Notes under the pieces: model-generated
The model's database searches: none
What the model saw: the letters and a program-made list of their open reading frames with translations, nothing else
What the model was told of the DNA's origin: nothing
NCBI GenBank assembly: GCA_020726505.1
Contig: JAHLEZ010000003.1
Location: 310,001 to 374,000, forward strand
Direction: 5' to 3'
Origin: Leptodontidium sp. MPI-SDFR-AT-0119
Taxonomy: Eukaryota; Ascomycota; Leotiomycetes; Helotiales; Leptodontidiaceae
DNA: 64,000 nucleotides
Shown here: positions 60,093 through 64,000 of the stretch, in pieces
Layout of the letters: every line of letters begins with the position of its first letter
How positions within the stretch are numbered: position 1 is the first letter of the stretch
Translations under genes and position numbers: made by a program

Positions 60093-60395
60093 TACGTTAC
60101 GGCAGTATCATCACGAACATGAATATTTTTCAGAAGCCCGGCAAGTCACAGATAGCGGACCGATCAATAATAGCTTATCGTATACGTCTCAGCTCTACCT
60201 ACAGTATTGTCTGACACAACCAACCTATCCTAACAAGTCCTCGGGGGTATCAAAACACCTCTCCGGTCCAACCTGCGCCTAGAAGCCAAGCCACAGTAAC
60301 CCAACCATTAAAATCCGTCAACCACCTCTCGAAAAGAAGATTCATAAAATCATCAAGCACAACCATCTATCACACACTCCCAACCATCTTCACAC

Positions 60396-61688
60396 TTATC
60401 CCCAAGTATCATAACCCTTCCCACTCCTAAAGCTCTTCCCATCCTCCAAACTCCTCTCACTGCCTCTACTCTGCAAATTCCTCACTTGCCTCCCATCCCT
60501 CCCAACTGGAGTCATTGGTCCCTCATCAACCGTAACCGTAACCTCGCCTTTAACACCAATCTCACCCATCCCGTACAGAGCCTCCTGACTCCCATTACTC
60601 CCTCCACCGCCCCCAAACCTACTTCTGAAACTGCCACTAAAGCTCCTACTCCTCTCAGGCAAGCCAGCCTCAATCGTAGTCACCGTCCCTAGATTCCTAC
60701 CCCCTTTGCCTAAGAAAGCAAATGTCTCAAGCCCGGTATTCTCACCAGGCGGGTTCTCGCTAAACACGATATCGGATCTCGTGCTCGCGTATAGAAGGAC
60801 GTCAAGCCAGCCGTTACACGCGATCATCGTACCAGCCGCCACGAAGAAGCCAAGTGGGACATCATGGCCCGCGATGGCGAAGATGCGACCAGCGGCCAAA
60901 GGAGCGGTACAGACTGTGTAGATGAGTGGATAGAGGATCATCAGTGGTGTGGCGCCGTGGTGTACGAGTTCCGTGCGATGTTTATGCGCGGTGCTGGAAT
61001 GGGGCGCTGTGTGTAGGAAGATGAAGACGCCGACGTAGATTACGATCGTGAGGAACATGGCGAGAAATATCCAGAAGTAGTGAAGCCAGAGACGTTCGAT
61101 GGAGTAGGCTTCGTTGATCCAGCACTTTTGTGGGGATTAGCATTGAGTGAGGAGATGAGTGAGGAGACATACCCAGGCACTGGCTCGCACGTAGAAATCA
61201 TCTCCGTACATCAGAGGCCCTAGAGCTCCCATGGCGTAGACAAAGATCCAAGCACCGCCGATAGAGCAATAGAAAGCACCAGCGGGTAGTCTGTATTCCT
61301 TGATGACGCTGGCGAATGTGTGGCCTGCAATTGCGCAGATGAAGACGCTGCTTGCCAGATCTCCTGTTGAGACGAACCAGCCTTGAGCCCAACATGTTGG
61401 CGTGCCTACTATAATACCATTGTTCCGTAATGAGCTGATATTGAGGAGGAAAGCAATAGCTTGTTGAATGTCTGCGAGTAGAAGGTTGTAGATCAATAGG
61501 AGGAATTGATTTGGTGGTGACTTGATCTCTGCGCGAACATGCCATGAGATGAGGCGGTAGGTAAGGTAAAGGAATAGAGATGTAGAGCAGAAGAACGAGA
61601 GGAGACCGAAGGTAGATACCGCAACCAGACCATGGGAGAGGACGTCTGGAAGAGGAGAGAGAGTCGACGAGGCTTCATCAAGCGTCAT
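60396..61688 (-). CDS. Seven-TM G protein-coupled receptor, Git3/cAMP-receptor-like
   Basis: Exons are 61173-61688 and 60396-61124 on the minus strand (48-nt intron), coding for 414 aa. Seven hydrophobic segments can be placed. TM1 is VAVSTFGLLSFFCSTSLFLYL and TM2 contains NQFLLLIYNLLLADIQQAIA, the most recognisable block of this fungal receptor group. TM3-TM5 follow, including VFICAIAGHTFASV and GAWIFVYAMGALGPLM. The intron falls in the second extracellular loop. TM6 and TM7 contain PLMILYPLIYTVCTAPLAA and FFVAAGTMIACNGWLDVLLY. The cytosolic tail is Ser/Gly-rich (SFSGSFRSRFGGGGG) and probably phosphorylated. The ligand is unknown; the group is linked to nutrient or cAMP signalling in fungi. 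No damage is seen. Confidence 0.88.
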
Positions 61689-63310
61689 CGTGGCGTCGGC
61701 AGTTAGCTACGCCAAACGGGGGATAGACGTTCATTAGGAGTTGTCGAGAGGAAAAAGAATAAGAGTCTGATATATATTGTGGATGTGCTGATCTGGGTAG
61801 CGAAACTGTCCAAGCTTCTGCTAACACCGAGCAGCTGGAGAACCATAACACAGATGACATTGGTCAGGGGATGTTTTTGTCTGAAGCCCGGGATGAAAGC
61901 GTGGATAAAGTCCTTATTGGATTCCGATGAAGGGAAATGTCTGGTTGTACAAGCATGACGCAAATAGAGTTGGGTTGGGGTTTGATGCCATGGCCTGAGG
62001 CGGTTTGAAGTTTGAGGCCTGCAGACGTCCGTGCGCTCTCAACCACGAATTAATCGGCAGAGTTGTGTAGCGAACATTCACCAGTGGGTTAAATAACGTC
62101 GAAACGCATTTGTTTGGATGAGCTTTGACGTGCTTCTGAGACAAAGGCTAAAGAAAGATACGAAATCGCTGATTTGCATCAACGACTAGGACCAGGCTGG
62201 AGGTTTTAACCGAGCCTTTTGAGCTGTTGCATAATAAACACGTCTAGGATGTACCTCCAGGTACCATTTCGGCGAATAGAAAGTCCACGAAACAAAGTCA
62301 AGATACTGTACAAGGTAAACATGCATCAAAGGCGAGAGAGCAACATGATTTGTGATCTGAAGAGAGGTTCACGAGGAAGCTTTGAGATTTGGATCGAAAA
62401 TATTCAGAACGAAAGCGGAATGACTCGATTCTCGGCTTACTCCGATGTCCGTCGGCGAACAATAAGTTTGACAGCATCGCTCTCGGCTTTCGAACGTACA
62501 GATGCGAACTATAACTTTGACAACATCGTACTCACATTAGTATAAGAACGTATTTGCTGTTTTCAGAATTCTGATGTTTGTGATTGATAGAATGTTTAAA
62601 GCAGCAAATGGCTTGTGAGATTATCACATCACTCATCCCATGAGGTGCTGGAATTGCAATTGATGTCTGGCTCACCGAACATCAAGACTAATTGATGGTA
62701 CAATGTATCTGTGAATCTGTGGGCTATGTTAGCAACGCATGATGTCAGGACGAAACTTCCATTGTACTCTACTATGACACATGATGGATGGGTGGGTAAA
62801 TTCCACGTCTCACTCTCCTCAGCCTATGTGCGCAGTGATAAGACGGTGCTGGCGTGTTCACCACCTGGAGAACCATAATTACAATGATATATATCTTCGG
62901 ATTGAGAAAGCTCCATGATCAAAACTCGGACACTCGACCGGCTCGGATGGTAGGCGTTCTGCATGAAGCCAAAAGCATGGTCACGATGCCATTCTCACTG
63001 CCATACTGGGATCTCAACAAGGACATCGAGCAAGTATTGTCGGCTGATGACCTCCCGAAGGTTGGCGATAGTCTCAAGTCCTCTTTGCTAGCAGCCAGAT
63101 TCTGCTGACAGGAGGGATCCCGTTGTATCGACACAATGCGAGACAACCGCACCAGCATGGCAGCCAATACCTCGAATCAGGATGGGATAAAAGTTCTCCG
63201 GGGCCTAAGAAAGCCTTGAAGCGCAGAGTCCAACCCAACTGGGATGCCACTATTCGGATGTTGTGTCTCTCGATGCAAGACAAACCAACACAATTATATC
63301 GCCCCTCTCC
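61689..63310. other. Region between GPCR promoter and F-box gene, no clear gene
   Basis: The GPCR upstream region, then two short plus-strand frames (62219-62545 and 62854-63108) without domains. Minus-strand frames at 62919-63283 could be the lost C-terminal part of the F-box gene, but no splice model connects them convincingly. Confidence 0.45.
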
Positions 63311-63922
63311 CTAGGAATAATGCTGGACACGAAAATTCCCTATCCCATCTTTGCTAACCGAAATGTGCCTACATGTGACTACATTCTTGTGCAAATCACC
63401 CATACGCAACCAGTCGGAGGAGGATATCCAACCCTTCCCAGAATCAACATAGGCTTCTTTGATAGGAGGTTGAACCAGCAACATCTTCCTCCAACTTGCA
63501 TCCTGTCTTGCCACAGCTTCCTTCCTCACAGATGATGCAGCTGTTCGACTGTAAGGCGTGAGGCCTGAATTGTTTAACCATTCGCCACGGCGACGCCTCT
63601 TGCCTTGGTTGCTGAGATCACTGTGCACCTGTTCCCAGTCTGGTATTCTTCTATCGACATATCTTGTGTTGCTCGAGGCCCGCAGAAAGGGACACGGCTG
63701 AGGTACGACCTGATCGGGGGCAGGTAGGAAGTATAAGGCTTTTTGAATCGACGGATAGCTGCTTATGACGCCTTGGAATATTCGATTAACGCGCTGGGCG
63801 TGAATCAGGAGGTCGTAGAAAGGGAGTTGGGAGAGGATGTTTTCGAGGAGTTCGGGAGTGGAAAGGACTTGCTGGGCTGCAGTTCGAGTCTGCTCGGCAG
63901 GTAGTTGTTCAAGCACATCCAT
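63311..63922 (-). CDS. F-box protein, C-terminal end uncertain
   Basis: The start MDVLEQLPAEQTRTAAQQVL leads into an F-box of the fungal type (TPELLENILSQLPFYDLLIHAQRVNRIFQGVI..SIQKALYF). This would bind Skp1 in an SCF ubiquitin ligase. A basic, proline-containing middle follows (GKRRRRGEW) and then WRKMLLVQPP, a block common after the F-box in these fungal proteins. The frame stops at 63311-63313 after 203 residues, shorter than the usual 250-400. An intron donor near 63375 or a truncation would explain the short length. Substrates are unknown. Confidence 0.75.
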   Translation of the reverse strand: MDVLEQLPAEQTRTAAQQVLSTPELLENILSQLPFYDLLIHAQRVNRIFQGVISSYPSIQKALYFLPAPDQVVPQPCPFLRASSNTRYVDRRIPDWEQVHSDLSNQGKRRRRGEWLNNSGLTPYSRTAASSVRKEAVARQDASWRKMLLVQPPIKEAYVDSGKGWISSSDWLRMGDLHKNVVTCRHISVSKDGIGNFRVQHYS

Positions 63923-64000
63923 GATTACTTGCTGAATGATACTTGGATTGCTCTTGTGGGTGACATTTGACGTGTTGAAGTTTGAGCTTAGATCAACAGG

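Noticed and set aside
62219..62545. 108-codon plus-strand frame
   Set aside because: No domain or splice support; might be a relic but cannot be shown.
26080..63922. Biosynthetic gene cluster around GH35, SDR and MDR genes
   Set aside because: No polyketide synthase, peptide synthetase or terpene enzyme; the genes are scattered among housekeeping genes.
1..64000. CRISPR arrays, operons or bacterial mobile elements
   Set aside because: Spliced genes and fungal families throughout; no regularly spaced direct repeats with unique spacers were seen.

Overview
The window reads as nuclear DNA of a filamentous ascomycete (Pezizomycotina; a leotiomycete-like genome would fit, but nothing here proves the class). 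Genes lie on both strands without operons. Most introns are short (about 43-120 nt) with GTA(A/C/T)G-type donors and CTRAY-like branch sites. Families are typically fungal: Set2, INO80, Arb1, a HET-domain gene, a fungal GH35 beta-galactosidase, a ChrA-type transporter and a Git3/cAMP-receptor-like GPCR.

Left part (1-10.6 kb): the 3' end of a Set2 H3K36 methyltransferase gene; a gene-poor stretch with a 211-bp TA-flanked MITE; a seven-exon multi-spanning membrane protein of unknown function; and a complete but dead 2.2-kb pogo/Fot1-type transposon with matching inverted termini and a TA duplication. Its stop codons suggest repeat-induced point mutation (RIP).

Centre-left (10.6-32 kb): a large multidomain gene with zinc-finger-like N-terminus, AMPK-type CBM48 and an unnamed conserved C-terminal region whose frame is broken; a small coiled-coil ORF; a divergent ubiquitin-proteasome pair (Ubc1-like E2 and proteasome ATPase Rpt2); an intron-containing tRNA-Lys(CUU); a long gene-free stretch; a four-exon C2H2 protein; a secreted GH35 beta-galactosidase; and a CHR-family chromate transporter.

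Centre-right (32-48 kb): a bZIP factor divergent from the transporter; a HET gene killed by four in-frame stops; a VWA plus RING/IBR/RING-like E3 candidate with one frameshift; a decayed medium-chain reductase; a C2H2-like protein; an Ala/Ser/Pro-rich ORF; and an SDR with a damaged exon junction.

Right part (48.9-64 kb): INO80 (1,706 aa, four exons), the ribosome-biogenesis ABC-F protein Arb1, a four-TM protein, a seven-TM receptor and an F-box protein.

The clearest window-wide pattern is that roughly 15 kb of conserved coding sequence (INO80, Arb1, Rpt2, Ubc1, GH35, ChrA, GPCR) is free of frame damage, whereas five accessory genes (CBM48, HET, VWA-RBR, MDR, SDR) carry stops or single-base shifts. 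This looks like selective decay of accessory genes rather than poor sequence quality. Exon boundaries were derived by eye from splice signals and reading-frame continuity.
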